Positions 7,724 to 16,348 of a stretch of 64,000 nucleotides of DNA are shown in pieces. This DNA comes from Antrihabitans cavernicola (lineage in GTDB: Bacteria > Actinomycetota > Actinomycetes > Mycobacteriales > Mycobacteriaceae): NCBI RefSeq assembly GCF_008297975.1, contig NZ_VLNY01000004.1:248001-312000 (forward strand), written 5' to 3'. Within the stretch, counting starts at the first letter, position 1. Each line of letters opens with the position of its first letter. Both the position numbers and the translations under genes were made by a program. The notes below the pieces were generated by a model. That model was not told the origin of the DNA. It saw only the letters and a list, made by a program, of their open reading frames with translations, and made no database searches.

Positions 7724-9655
7724 GTGGCCGGAAGAATCCCTGATCGAGATGTAGCGGCCATTCGTGAGCGCACATCGATCGAGGACATCGTCGGTGAATA
7801 CGTTTCGCTGAAGCGCGCGGGCGGCGACTCGATGAAGGGCTTGTGCCCATTCCACGACGAGAAATCGCCGTCGTTCCACGTGCGCCCGAATCATGGTCAC
7901 TATCACTGCTTCGGCTGCGGTGAAGGCGGCGACGTCTATTCGTTCCTGCAGAAGATCGAGCACATCAGTTTCGTCGAAGCAGTCGAGCAGCTTGCCGATC
8001 GCTTCGGGTACACCATCTCCTACGAAGGCGGCGGCACCTCCGTTCAGCGCGATCGCGGCACTCGGTCACGGTTGGTGGCGGCCAATGCTGCCGCGCAGGA
8101 GTTCTACGCGCTCCGGCTCAACGGGCCGGACGCCGAGACGGCCCGCAACTACCTGACCGAGCGCAAGTTCGACGCCGTTGCAGCCGCGCAGTTCGGTTGC
8201 GGCTATGCGCCCGAAGGGTGGGACACGCTCACCAAGCACTTGCTGAACAAGGGGTTCGAGTTCAAGGAACTCGAAGCTGCGGGCCTGTCCCGTCAGGGCA
8301 AACGCGGTCCGATCGATCGTTTCCATCGCAGGCTGCTGTGGCCGATCCGCAATCTCAGTGGTGACGTGATCGGGTTCGGTGCACGGAAACTGTTCGACGA
8401 CGACACCATGCCGGGCAAGTACATCAACACCCCGGAAACTGTGCTGTACAAGAAGTCTCAGGTGTTGTTCGGACTCGACCACGCCAAGCGCGACATCGCG
8501 AAGGGTCACCAGGCGGTCATCGTCGAGGGCTACACCGACGTGATGGCCATGCACCTCGCCGGTGTGAAAACCGCTGTGGCGTCGTGCGGTACGGCCTTCG
8601 GCGAAGAGCACCTCGCGCTGCTGCGCCGACTCCTGATGGACGACAGCTACTTTCGCGGTGAAGTGATTTTCACCTTCGACGGGGACGCCGCGGGTCAGGC
8701 GGCAGCGCTGAAGGCGTTCGAGGGCGACCAAAGCGTGGCGGGCAAGACCTTTGTCGCCGTCGCACCCGATGGTCAGGATCCGTGCGAACTTCGTCAGCGC
8801 TCCGGGGACGCCGCAGTGCGTGATCTGGTGGCCCGACGCACGCCGATGTTCAAGTTCGCGATCAAAGCCGCACTGGCAGAACACGATCTGGATACCGGCG
8901 AAGGCCGCGTCGAAGCACTGCGTCGTACGGTGCCGATGGTTGCGCGGATCAAAGACAAAGCGCTGCGCGACGATTACGCGCGCCAACTTGCGGGCTGGGT
9001 CGGCTGGGACGAGATTCCGGCCGTAATCAAGCGAGTGCGTGAGGAAGCATCGCGAAACGGCACCGCGAGTGCCGACAATGGGGGAGCCCGGCGCCTCAAG
9101 ACGCCGGTGAGTCGTCGGCCCGCTGCGGATGCGCCGCCCGTGGTCGGTCCGCCGCGCCCCGAGCCGTCCGATCCCACGCTGCGTCCGCAACGCAATGCGC
9201 TCAAGGCTGTGCTGCAGTATCCGTCGTACGCGGGCACAGTGTTCGATTCGTTGCCACCGGAGACCTTTACCCATCCGGCCTACGCGGCCGTGCGCAACGC
9301 GGTGGCGGCGGCCGGCGGCACTGCCGCAGGACTCGGCGGTGGCGAATGGGTGAACGCGGTCGCCGAGAAGGGTGATTCGCCGACGGTCCGATCGTTGGCG
9401 ATGGAGCTCGCCGTCGAACCTTTGCCCACTTCGGAAGATACAGTGCCGCGCTACATCACCGGCGTGCTCGCGCGGTTGCAGGAAGTGTGGGTGGGGCAAC
9501 AGGTGGCTGAACTCAAGTCGAAGCTGCAGCGCATCTCACCGGCGGACGAACCCGACGAGTTTCACGCTCTGTTCGGCGACCTGGTCGCGTTGGAGCAGTA
9601 TCGGCGGAGCCTGTTGGAGCAGGCGATGGGCAACGAGGACTACGGGGTCGCGTAG
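7724..9655 (+). CDS. dnaG: DNA primase
   Basis: 643-residue primase that makes RNA primers at the replication fork. N-terminal zinc-binding domain with Cys41, His44, Cys62 and Cys65 (CPFH and CFGC); RNA-polymerase core beginning near residue 120; TOPRIM motif VIVEGYTDVMAMHLAG and the DGDAAGQAA acidic site; a linker and a C-terminal helicase-interaction region. The GTG at 7724 is chosen because AGRIPDRDVAAIRER matches the N-terminus of mycobacterial DnaG; a longer in-frame extension upstream lacks similarity. Essential housekeeping gene. Confidence 0.97.
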   Translation: MAGRIPDRDVAAIRERTSIEDIVGEYVSLKRAGGDSMKGLCPFHDEKSPSFHVRPNHGHYHCFGCGEGGDVYSFLQKIEHISFVEAVEQLADRFGYTISYEGGGTSVQRDRGTRSRLVAANAAAQEFYALRLNGPDAETARNYLTERKFDAVAAAQFGCGYAPEGWDTLTKHLLNKGFEFKELEAAGLSRQGKRGPIDRFHRRLLWPIRNLSGDVIGFGARKLFDDDTMPGKYINTPETVLYKKSQVLFGLDHAKRDIAKGHQAVIVEGYTDVMAMHLAGVKTAVASCGTAFGEEHLALLRRLLMDDSYFRGEVIFTFDGDAAGQAAALKAFEGDQSVAGKTFVAVAPDGQDPCELRQRSGDAAVRDLVARRTPMFKFAIKAALAEHDLDTGEGRVEALRRTVPMVARIKDKALRDDYARQLAGWVGWDEIPAVIKRVREEASRNGTASADNGGARRLKTPVSRRPAADAPPVVGPPRPEPSDPTLRPQRNALKAVLQYPSYAGTVFDSLPPETFTHPAYAAVRNAVAAAGGTAAGLGGGEWVNAVAEKGDSPTVRSLAMELAVEPLPTSEDTVPRYITGVLARLQEVWVGQQVAELKSKLQRISPADEPDEFHALFGDLVALEQYRRSLLEQAMGNEDYGVA

Positions 9656-9656
9656 C

Positions 9657-9908
9657 TCAGGCTTTTCTGCGGAGCTGATCGTGTGGGACGAAGACGGTGG
9701 TCTCGTCGTCGATCGGGCGCATCGGTTCCAGCTTGGGTTGCGTGCTGAGGCTGTCGGAGAGTTTCTGCCTGCCAGCGTCGACGATTTTCCTTGTTGCGGG
9801 ACTCGTGGCCACCACTTTGGCGGCGCGGCTGATCTGTTCGTATCGGGCGCGACCAGCCTTCGTCCCGAGTACGTAGCCAGCAGCCACTCCGAGCATCAAC
9901 CGCATCAT
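9657..9908 (-). CDS. Small YtxH-like membrane-anchored protein
   Basis: 83-residue protein beginning MMRLMLGVAAGYVLGTKAG, a short glycine-rich transmembrane segment typical of YtxH/DUF883-like proteins, followed by a basic helical tail. The ATG at 9908 is preferred because GGGAGG lies 12 bases upstream; longer frames run into the tRNA-Asn promoter region. It is convergent with dnaG, the two stops being nearly adjacent. Function unknown; the conserved position next to dnaG and tRNA-Asn is seen in relatives. Confidence 0.75.
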   Translation of the reverse strand: MMRLMLGVAAGYVLGTKAGRARYEQISRAAKVVATSPATRKIVDAGRQKLSDSLSTQPKLEPMRPIDDETTVFVPHDQLRRKA

Positions 9909-9997
9909 CTTCTCGACGTTCCTCCCGTTGTGGACCGCTCCCATCCTGCCTGACGCCGCGACGGTCCGTGCAATTTGGGTGGGCCACCGGCCATGCG

Positions 9998-10942
9998 CTA
10001 AAGTTTCCTCCGGCCCATCCGGCAACGGAAGGGTCGCGAGCACAATCCCCTGTAGCTCAATTGGCAGAGCTTCCGACTGTTAATCGGACGGTTGCTGGTT
10101 CGAGTCCAGCCGGGGGAGCGTCGCAAACACCCTCTCACCCCACAGCGGGGTGGGAGGGTGTTTTCGTCGGCGCTCTGGTTGTCAACTGTGCGGAATCGCC
10201 ACACCGATCGATCGCAGAGCACCACAAGTACACCGAACGCGAACCAGGCGAGTGCATAGATCGCTATCACGCGGTCGTTGTCCGGACCATCTGCCCACAG
10301 CGGTCCGATCCGAATCGAGCCCTCGAAGACGTGCGCGATCAAGGTGATCAACACGCTGCCGCCCGAGTGAGCGAACAGCCATGCGTAGAAGAAGGTGCAG
10401 CCGAATGTTGCGAGCGACTCGATCGGTTGCAGCTCGAACTCATCGATGAAGTACAGCGGGATGTGCCACACCGTCACCAGTACGGCGAGAATCGCGGTTG
10501 CCGTGCACCGGGTTCGCCCTACCTCGAGACTCGGTTGCGCCAAGCCGCGAAACGACGGCTCCTCGGCAACTGGCCCGTTGAGCGGGTCGATCATGCGGAC
10601 AGCGACGACGACGATCACCGAATACCAGGCGTGAAACTGGCCGAACGACGGCGAAGTAGACGCGAAGGCACTGTTCGACGCGATCGTGATCGCCAGTATC
10701 GCCACGGGGATACCGATTGCGGCGACGTACCAGATCCAGCCGACTCGCCACCGGACGATCCGAGAACCGAGCTCTCGAAATCCTGCACGTCCGTCCGCGA
10801 TGCCCATCACGATCAGGGCTGCGATCAACGCTCCCGTGGGGAGGAACGAGCCGAACGGGACCAGTGACCACGAGATTGCGTACGTCAATGCGAAGAACGA
10901 CACGAGCCGGTGGTCGCGAATCCATGGAGCCACTGCAGACAT
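9998..10942 (-). CDS. CPBP-family intramembrane metalloprotease, C-terminus runs antisense through tRNA-Asn
   Basis: Multi-pass membrane protein of the CAAX-protease/bacteriocin-processing family. Motif 1 EEPSFRG supplies the catalytic Glu pair, motif 2 is VTVWHIPLYF and motif 3 is IAHVFEG, giving the metal His residues. The ATG at 10942 has GGGAGG seven bases upstream. The conserved fold ends at about residue 245 (DRSVWRF). The last 65-70 codons read antisense through the tRNA terminator and the tRNA-Asn itself, giving the TRTSNRPINSRK-type sequence usually seen as an artefact of translating tRNA complements. No earlier stop exists, so either the protein really has this tail or the last part is a decayed end. 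Confidence 0.8.
   Translation of the reverse strand: MSAVAPWIRDHRLVSFFALTYAISWSLVPFGSFLPTGALIAALIVMGIADGRAGFRELGSRIVRWRVGWIWYVAAIGIPVAILAITIASNSAFASTSPSFGQFHAWYSVIVVVAVRMIDPLNGPVAEEPSFRGLAQPSLEVGRTRCTATAILAVLVTVWHIPLYFIDEFELQPIESLATFGCTFFYAWLFAHSGGSVLITLIAHVFEGSIRIGPLWADGPDNDRVIAIYALAWFAFGVLVVLCDRSVWRFRTVDNQSADENTLPPRCGVRGCLRRSPGWTRTSNRPINSRKLCQLSYRGLCSRPFRCRMGRRKL
10046..10118 (+). tRNA. tRNA-Asn (anticodon GTT)
   Basis: 73-nt cloverleaf. Acceptor arms TCCCCTG (10046-10052) and CGGGGGA (10111-10117) pair fully with one G-T; D-arm GCTC..GAGC; anticodon loop CTGTTAA; T-arm with GGTTCGAGTCC. CCA is not encoded. A strong terminator follows. Confidence 0.97.
10125..10164. terminator. Rho-independent terminator after tRNA-Asn
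   Basis: Long hairpin with arms AAACACCCTC..CACCCC and GGGGTG..GAGGGTGTTT ending in TTTT. It directly follows the tRNA. On the opposite strand it also starts with an A-rich arm, so it can act in both directions; it lies inside the 3' part of the CPBP reading frame. Confidence 0.9.
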
Positions 10943-11042
10943 GGCGCCTCCCAGGGCGTGCTCAGTGTAGGCCGGTCAAGCCGGTTTGCAGAGCTCTAAG
11001 CCAAAGCTTATATTTATTAGTGAGAAAAAACTAAAACTAGTA

Positions 11043-11078
11043 TTGACAAGTTGTGTGATCACGCTCACTCTTGTCTGC
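11043..11078 (+). promoter_or_regulatory. Promoter candidate of the aminophosphonate cluster
   Basis: A perfect TTGACA -35 (11043-11048) is followed by an 18-bp spacer and a weak -10 (ACTCTT, 11067-11072) that ends six bases before the ATG at 11079, which would make the transcript leaderless. The upstream 60 bp are unusually AT-rich for this genome (polyA and TTTATTAG tracts), like an UP element. Confidence 0.55.
11054..11069. promoter_or_regulatory. CRP-like or GntR operator candidate
   Basis: TGTGATCACGCTCACT fits the CRP half-site pattern TGTGA-N6-TCACA with one mismatch. It also contains the perfect palindrome GTGATCAC. It lies between the -35 and -10 of the promoter above, a repressing position. 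Confidence 0.45.
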
Positions 11079-12221
11079 ATGGAAAACAACACGAACTACG
11101 ACGTCGTGGTCGTCGGGTCGGGCATCGTCGGCCTTGCTCACGCGTATCACGCACTGAGCAGAGGGCTGCGCGTCGCAGTCGTCGATCACGCAGACGGAGT
11201 GACCGGAGCATCCGTGCAAAACTTCGGGCACGCGTGCATTACCGCGCAGTCGGGCCCGGCGTTGCGCTACGGGCGGGCGGGACGTGAGCACTGGCTGGAC
11301 CTCTCGCGCAAAGCGGGTTTCTGGTCTGCACGCTCCGGAACGCTTTGTGTCGCAAGGCATGACGACGAACAAGCCTTGATCGACGAGTTCGCGAGCGAGC
11401 GAGGCGCAGGCGAGGTCGAGTTGCTCGACCGAGCGCAGATTCTCGAGCGTCTTCCGATTCGTCCGGACGGTGTGACCGGCGGCATGTACCTGCCGAACGA
11501 CATCCAGGTCGACCCGCGTACGGCGGCACCGTCGATCGCGCGCTGGTTGGAGTCGTCGGGTGTCGACTTCTACTGGCGAACCGCCGCAACATCTTTCGAC
11601 TCCGGTGTCGTGCACACGACGAGGGGCGACCTGCGAGCGGGCACCATCTTCGTCACCGTGAACTACGACATCGACCGACTGTTCCCCGAGTACGCCGACC
11701 GCGACGATCTGCAGCGCTGCCGTCTGCACATGCTTCGGGCCGAGGCGCCGCTGCGGTTCGCGCTCCCGACACCTCTCTTCACCGGCTGGTCGCTGGTGCG
11801 CTACTCCGGCTTCGACAATCTGGCCTCGAAAGACGCTCTGCTGCAACGGCTGCGTTCCGAGTATCCCGACTACGTGGATATCGATCTGCACCAGATGTAC
11901 ACACCGCAGTCCGATGGTTCGATCCTCGTCGGCGACACCCACGCCAAGGATGTGTCCACCTCGCCCTTCCAGTCGGAGAAGGGCTTCGCAGTGCTGATCG
12001 CGGAAGCCGAGCACCTGTTCGGAGTCCCGCTCACCGTCACCGAGCGATGGCAGGGCGTCTACTCGTCCGCACCCAACAAGGAATTCCTGATCGAGGAACC
12101 GCTCGACGGTGTGCACGTGGTCACCGTGACTACCGGCATCGGCATGACGACGTCCATGGGACTTGCCCTGGAAAGCGTCGATCGCGCGTTCGCGCACAAC
12201 AACATTCGCGTATCGGCCTGA
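11079..12221 (+). CDS. FAD-dependent oxidoreductase of the phosphonate-associated (TIGR03364/HpnW) type
   Basis: 380-residue DAO-fold flavoenzyme. The N-terminal dinucleotide motif VVVVGSGIVGLAHAYHAL binds FAD, and the segment GASVQNFGHACITAQSG is characteristic of the TIGR03364 group; the C-terminal FAD/substrate region is VTTGIGMTTSMGLA. That family is defined by genomic association with phosphonatase-like hydrolases (TIGR03351), and such a gene follows 27 bp downstream. Inferred reaction: oxidative removal of the amino group from an aminophosphonate to give an aldehyde that the HAD enzyme can cleave. The exact substrate is not known from sequence. The ATG at 11079 is supported by the FAD motif starting ten residues later. 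Confidence 0.88.
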   Translation: MENNTNYDVVVVGSGIVGLAHAYHALSRGLRVAVVDHADGVTGASVQNFGHACITAQSGPALRYGRAGREHWLDLSRKAGFWSARSGTLCVARHDDEQALIDEFASERGAGEVELLDRAQILERLPIRPDGVTGGMYLPNDIQVDPRTAAPSIARWLESSGVDFYWRTAATSFDSGVVHTTRGDLRAGTIFVTVNYDIDRLFPEYADRDDLQRCRLHMLRAEAPLRFALPTPLFTGWSLVRYSGFDNLASKDALLQRLRSEYPDYVDIDLHQMYTPQSDGSILVGDTHAKDVSTSPFQSEKGFAVLIAEAEHLFGVPLTVTERWQGVYSSAPNKEFLIEEPLDGVHVVTVTTGIGMTTSMGLALESVDRAFAHNNIRVSA

Positions 12222-12248
12222 TTCGTGACAACTGATCGAGGAGAACAA

Positions 12249-12968
12249 ATGAGTACGAACAACCATCCCGCGCCGGCCCTCGTCGTATTCGACATGGCAG
12301 GCACCACCGTCGAGGACACCGGACTGGTCCAGCGGTCGTTTCTGGCCGCCGACGAGCACGCCGGTCTGTCGACCGACGCGCAAGATCGTGAACGGATGAT
12401 GCAGTACGTCCACGACACAATGGGTCAGTCGAAGATCGTCGTGTTCCGGCATCTCAGTCGCGGTAACGAAGAGCAGGCGCAGACTGCGAACAAGGCCTTC
12501 GAGCGCAGCTACGCACAACTGGTCGAAGACGGAAACTGCAGCCCCATACCCGGTGCTGTCGATGTCATGTCCGCGCTGCGCGACCAGGGTGTGAAGGTCG
12601 CGCTCACAACAGGATTCGCATTCGAAACCCAACAGGCGATCCTGGATGCGCTCGGCTGGCAGGGCCTCGCGGACGTCGTCCTGTGTCCTGGCGACGGTAT
12701 CCGCGGCAGGCCGTACCCGGACATGGCGCTGACCGCGTTGCTGCGCACCGCTACCGACTCTGTGCAGCAGATGGTGGTCGTCGGTGATACATCGTCGGAC
12801 ATCACCACGGGTGTTCGTGCAGGCGCACGCGCATCGGTCGGCGTGCTGACCGGCGCACACGGTGCCGACCAACTCCGAGCGGCCGGGGCAACACACGTCC
12901 TGGACAGCGTTGCCGACCTACCCGGTCTGCTGACCGAACTGCACGCCGGCGCATTCAGCGCCGTCTGA
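12249..12968 (+). CDS. Phosphonatase-like HAD hydrolase (PhnX-related, TIGR03351 type)
   Basis: 239-residue HAD-superfamily hydrolase. The nucleophile motif is FDMAGTTVED: Asp15 is followed two residues later by Ala, as in phosphonoacetaldehyde hydrolase, rather than the Asp seen in phosphatases. The cap contains MGQSKIVVF; its Lys62 aligns (from memory of PhnX) with the Schiff-base Lys of MGLLKIDH, while the neighbouring PhnX His is Val here. Later motifs are LTTGF (motif II) and GDTSSDITTG (motif IV). Start ATG has GAGGAG upstream. Expected role: C-P bond cleavage of the aldehyde made by the upstream oxidase, releasing phosphate. Confidence 0.87.
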   Translation: MSTNNHPAPALVVFDMAGTTVEDTGLVQRSFLAADEHAGLSTDAQDRERMMQYVHDTMGQSKIVVFRHLSRGNEEQAQTANKAFERSYAQLVEDGNCSPIPGAVDVMSALRDQGVKVALTTGFAFETQQAILDALGWQGLADVVLCPGDGIRGRPYPDMALTALLRTATDSVQQMVVVGDTSSDITTGVRAGARASVGVLTGAHGADQLRAAGATHVLDSVADLPGLLTELHAGAFSAV

Positions 12969-13009
12969 ATCCGAACAACCAGATCCACCCTGATCCGCCC
13001 AACGCCGCC

Positions 13010-13044
13010 GGCGTGCGGTCGACAGCCCCCACCGACCGCACGCC
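13010..13044 (+). terminator. Intergenic hairpin between HAD and transporter genes
   Basis: Perfect 12-bp stem GGCGTGCGGTCG / CGACCGCACGCC with an 11-nt loop, without a following T-run. It may reduce read-through or protect the 3' end of the two-gene mRNA; the transporter may also have its own start. Confidence 0.55.
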
Positions 13045-13126
13045 AGCGATGCCTCGCAACGCAATTCGCGTTCTGCTTCCCCCAATTCGAGCCTTTCGGC
13101 CACCCACTCCCGGCTAGGTGCCTACC

Positions 13127-14437
13127 ATGTCGAACACGCTGATGACCCCCCAGACAACCGCCCCGAGCTACGAGCGTTGGCGGCGACAAATATTCGCAAT
13201 CACCTGGATTGCGTATGCCGGGTTCTATTTCACCCGGCAGACCTTCTCCGTGGCCAAACTGGGAATCCTCGAGGATCCCGTGTTGAGCACCACTCTGACC
13301 AAGGGTGCGCTGGCCAACCTCGACGCCGTCTACCTCGCCGCCTATGCGGCAGGCCAGTTCGTATGGGGTTCGGTCTCCGACCGCTACGGGCCACGCATCG
13401 TGCTGATCGGTGGCCTTGCGATGTCCGCGATCGCAACGCTCTTCATGGGCCTGTTCCCTGCACTGTTCCTGCTGCTACCTCTGATGATCGTGCAGGGCCT
13501 CGCCCAATCCACGGGCTGGTCGGGGACGCTGAAGAACATCGCGCAGTTCTTTTCGATCGGTGAACGCGGACGAGTGCTCGGCCTGTGGAGCACCAACTAT
13601 GCCTTCGGTGGACTGGTTGCCGCGCCGTTCCTCGGGTGGGTCGCCTACAGCGTGTTCGACAGCTTCCGTGTCGCTTTCTTCACCGGCGCTCTCGTGGTGA
13701 TCGGCGTACTCGTCCTCGTGCTGCTGTTCCAGCGCAACACCCCCGAAGACGTCGGCTTGCCGTCGATCGAGGACTACCACTCCACCGAAGACCTGCCGCC
13801 ACTCGACGACGAACCTATCGCCGAATCGGCGACGTCATTGCGCGAAACGTTTTGGGCAGTCCTGCGCGATCGGATGGTGCTGACACTCGGCGCGTCGTAC
13901 TTCCTGCTCAAGCCCGCTCGGTACGCAATCCTGTTGTGGGGGCCCGTGATGATTGCGGAGCGTCTCCACGATGCCAGCAATTTCGAGGCCATCACGGTCC
14001 CCGTCGCCTTCGGCGTGGCAGGTCTCGTCGCACCTGTGCTTATCGGACGCATCTCCGACCTGCTGTTCGATGCCAGGCGGATACCTGCCTGCGTGGTCAG
14101 TCTCGCCTCGTTGGTTGTTGCACTCGCTCTCTTCGGACCGATGACCGCAACAGGGAACGTGTGGGTGATGGTCGCCGTACTGGCGGCGATCGGGCTGACG
14201 ATCTACGGCGCCGACGCCATGATCTCGTGCGTCGCCGCCGTCGACTTCGGCACGTCCAAGCATGCGGGCGCCGCGGCCGGAACGATCAACGGGTTCGGTT
14301 CGGTCGGAGCGATCCTCGGCGGCTTGCTTCCGGGCTACTTTGCTACCGAGCAATTGTTCTACGGCTTCGCCGGAGCAGCCTTCATCGCGATGGTGCTGCT
14401 GATCCCGCACTGGAATCGGATGCCCGCTGCGGCTTGA
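13127..14437 (+). CDS. OPA/GlpT-like MFS transporter, probable aminophosphonate importer
   Basis: 436-residue protein with twelve predicted membrane segments. The first part (AYAGFYFTRQTFSVAK) resembles the organophosphate:phosphate antiporter family (GlpT/UhpC), whose substrates carry a phospho group. The central loop (about residues 210-240) is acidic. The ATG at 13127 is preferred; GTG at 13118 and ATG at 13142 are alternatives. Position in the cluster suggests import of the phosphonate substrate; this is inferred from context. Confidence 0.87.
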   Translation: MSNTLMTPQTTAPSYERWRRQIFAITWIAYAGFYFTRQTFSVAKLGILEDPVLSTTLTKGALANLDAVYLAAYAAGQFVWGSVSDRYGPRIVLIGGLAMSAIATLFMGLFPALFLLLPLMIVQGLAQSTGWSGTLKNIAQFFSIGERGRVLGLWSTNYAFGGLVAAPFLGWVAYSVFDSFRVAFFTGALVVIGVLVLVLLFQRNTPEDVGLPSIEDYHSTEDLPPLDDEPIAESATSLRETFWAVLRDRMVLTLGASYFLLKPARYAILLWGPVMIAERLHDASNFEAITVPVAFGVAGLVAPVLIGRISDLLFDARRIPACVVSLASLVVALALFGPMTATGNVWVMVAVLAAIGLTIYGADAMISCVAAVDFGTSKHAGAAAGTINGFGSVGAILGGLLPGYFATEQLFYGFAGAAFIAMVLLIPHWNRMPAAA

Positions 14438-14483
14438 TGATCCGACTCGCGACGCCGGGATGGCCTTGGTCATCCCGGCGTCG

Positions 14484-15233
14484 TCAGCTGCTCACGCTGT
14501 TGTCGATGCTGTCGCGAGGATCGATGGTGCGCGCGTTTACGATGGAAAAGGCAACTCGGTCCGGTCGGTAGCGATCGTCCGCGAATTCGAATGCCTCACC
14601 CAGGTTGTTCCAGGAGGTTCGGCGCTCGCGCAACAACGGGCTGCCGACGTCGATTGCGAGGTTTTCTGCGTCGGCACCGTTGGCTGCGACGGCGTCGAGA
14701 ACGTGGCGCATCGATTCGAATTGCACACCGCGCGAGCTGAGGAAGTCCGTGATCGAACCGGAGTCCGTGTCGAAATCGAACAGCAACGAGCCAACGCTTT
14801 CCGTGTACGTGGTGCGCTCGAGCATGGTCGGCTCATCGTCCAACAAGCGCAATCGAAGTACCTCGACCACGAAGTCGTCGGCGCTGGCGCCCAATGCGGT
14901 TCGTGCCGGCTCTGTGACACGACGACGGGAAATCTCGATCGTTCGGCTGCCTGCATCGCGACCGGTGAGCCGGGCCCACTGGGTGAAAGGGGTGAAGGTG
15001 TCCAGCGTCTGGGTGACATCGAAGCTGCGGACGATGGCTGGTTTGCCGCGGGATATCGCGACCAGTCCCTCGTTTTTGAGCATCGCCAACGCTTGGCGAA
15101 CGGGTCCTCGTGAGACGTCGAATTGTGCGCACAATGCGCTCTCGCTCGGCAGGGATTCGCCGACGTTGTAATCGTGGCGCAGAATCCGAAGCCGCAATTC
15201 ACGCGCGACCACTTCGTAGCGCGGCTCGCTCAC
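14484..15233 (-). CDS. GntR-family (HutC/UTRA) transcriptional regulator
   Basis: 249-residue regulator with an N-terminal winged helix (YEVVARELRLRILRHDY, then SLPSESALCAQFDVSRGPVR) and a C-terminal UTRA ligand domain (about residues 90-240, containing VVEVLRLRLLDDEPTMLERT). The GTG at 15233 has GGGAGAGGA four bases upstream; the frame stays open farther upstream without similarity to the family. It is convergent with the transporter gene and probably represses the cluster until the aminophosphonate or a product binds; UTRA regulators are common in phosphonate operons (PhnF, PhnR). Confidence 0.9.
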   Translation of the reverse strand: MSEPRYEVVARELRLRILRHDYNVGESLPSESALCAQFDVSRGPVRQALAMLKNEGLVAISRGKPAIVRSFDVTQTLDTFTPFTQWARLTGRDAGSRTIEISRRRVTEPARTALGASADDFVVEVLRLRLLDDEPTMLERTTYTESVGSLLFDFDTDSGSITDFLSSRGVQFESMRHVLDAVAANGADAENLAIDVGSPLLRERRTSWNNLGEAFEFADDRYRPDRVAFSIVNARTIDPRDSIDNSVSS

Positions 15234-15379
15234 GGAATCCTCTCCCTTCGGCAATCTTCTGGTTCCAGCATAAGGTGTGGTGCCGGTCGACATCCGTGTG
15301 TGCCGGTCGGTGTCGGAAGATCGACCTGGGGACGGGCGCTGTATTCGGCTTGCTGAGGGTGTTCGACGCCGGGATCCCG

Positions 15380-16348
15380 TTAGATCCGGTGCACCGCGTC
15401 CGCTGGCTTGCAGCCGAACACTCGATAGCCGTTGCCGCCAGTGGACTTCACCGAATACATCGCGCTGTCCGCGTCCTTGATGAGTGCGTGCACGTCGACA
15501 CGACGGCCGACCGGAACCTGGGCGACGCCGATGCTGGCAGTCATCTCCAGCTGGCCGACACTGAGTTCGAACGGGATGCGCAGCGCATCGATCACTCGTT
15601 CGGCGGGTTCCCACGGCGTTGCGAAACCGCAAGTGGCGATGACGAATTCGTCGCCGCCGTAGCGGGCGACGATATCGCCGTCGAGCAGAATGGAGGACAA
15701 TCGCTGCGCGGTGGCGACCAGCATCTCGTCACCGGCAGGGTGACCGTACTGGTCGTTGACCGCCTTCAGTCGATCGAGATCGACGACCAGGACGTTGAGC
15801 GGCGCGGACGAGCCTGCGGCAAGTTGCGCGCACACCGTGTGCAGCAGTGTGCGATTCGCCAGACCCGTGAGCGGGTCGTGTGTCGCCTGATGTCGCAACT
15901 GATCCTGCAGAGCCGCGACCTGCTGATCGTGCACCAGCACCGCCGCCTGCAGAATTTCTTCCTGCTGAATCAATGCCCGCTCCTGTACGGCCTCGGCGTA
16001 CGCCTCCGCCACTTCGCCGATCACGGCGGCCCACCGCTCGCTTCGCGAATTCTGCTGCGCCGCAGTAAGAGCTGCGATGGTATGCGACAGAATTCGAGTG
16101 CCGGTAAAGGGTGGTTGAGCCAGTCGCATTCCGACAGGGCGCGCATCCGCTGGACGGAACGGCTCGGTCGTCGCGATTGCCTGCAAGGTCAACAGCAGGC
16201 CTTCCAAGAGCACCTGCACATCTGCATGGGACGCGGGAACGTGGCCGGCTCGTCGAATCGATCGTGCCCACAGATGCGCGGTGGCGGCCGTGTCCGATCC
16301 TGCGATCGACGACAGCTGTAGCGCATTCCCATGGACGGACATCTGCAT
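15380..16348 (-). CDS. Diguanylate cyclase (GGDEF domain)
   Basis: 322-residue cytosolic protein. The N-terminal 160 residues form an unannotated helical sensor region. The GGDEF domain begins HDPLTGLANRTLLH and has the intact active-site signature RYGGDEFVIA, so it should make cyclic di-GMP from two GTP. No upstream RxxD inhibitory site was obvious. No EAL domain follows. Its ATG overlaps the stop of the DUF574 methyltransferase gene (TGATG), which indicates translational coupling. Confidence 0.9.
   Translation of the reverse strand: MQMSVHGNALQLSSIAGSDTAATAHLWARSIRRAGHVPASHADVQVLLEGLLLTLQAIATTEPFRPADARPVGMRLAQPPFTGTRILSHTIAALTAAQQNSRSERWAAVIGEVAEAYAEAVQERALIQQEEILQAAVLVHDQQVAALQDQLRHQATHDPLTGLANRTLLHTVCAQLAAGSSAPLNVLVVDLDRLKAVNDQYGHPAGDEMLVATAQRLSSILLDGDIVARYGGDEFVIATCGFATPWEPAERVIDALRIPFELSVGQLEMTASIGVAQVPVGRRVDVHALIKDADSAMYSVKSTGGNGYRVFGCKPADAVHRI

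Noticed and set aside
11037-12896. 619-codon open frame on the minus strand opposite the FAD oxidase and HAD genes
   Set aside because: No recognisable domain; Arg/His/Gly/Val-rich composition of a high-GC antisense frame; both sense genes are clear.
15234-15632. In-frame N-terminal extension of the GntR regulator
   Set aside because: Overlaps the diguanylate cyclase 3' end and lacks family similarity; the GTG at 15233 has a strong ribosome site.
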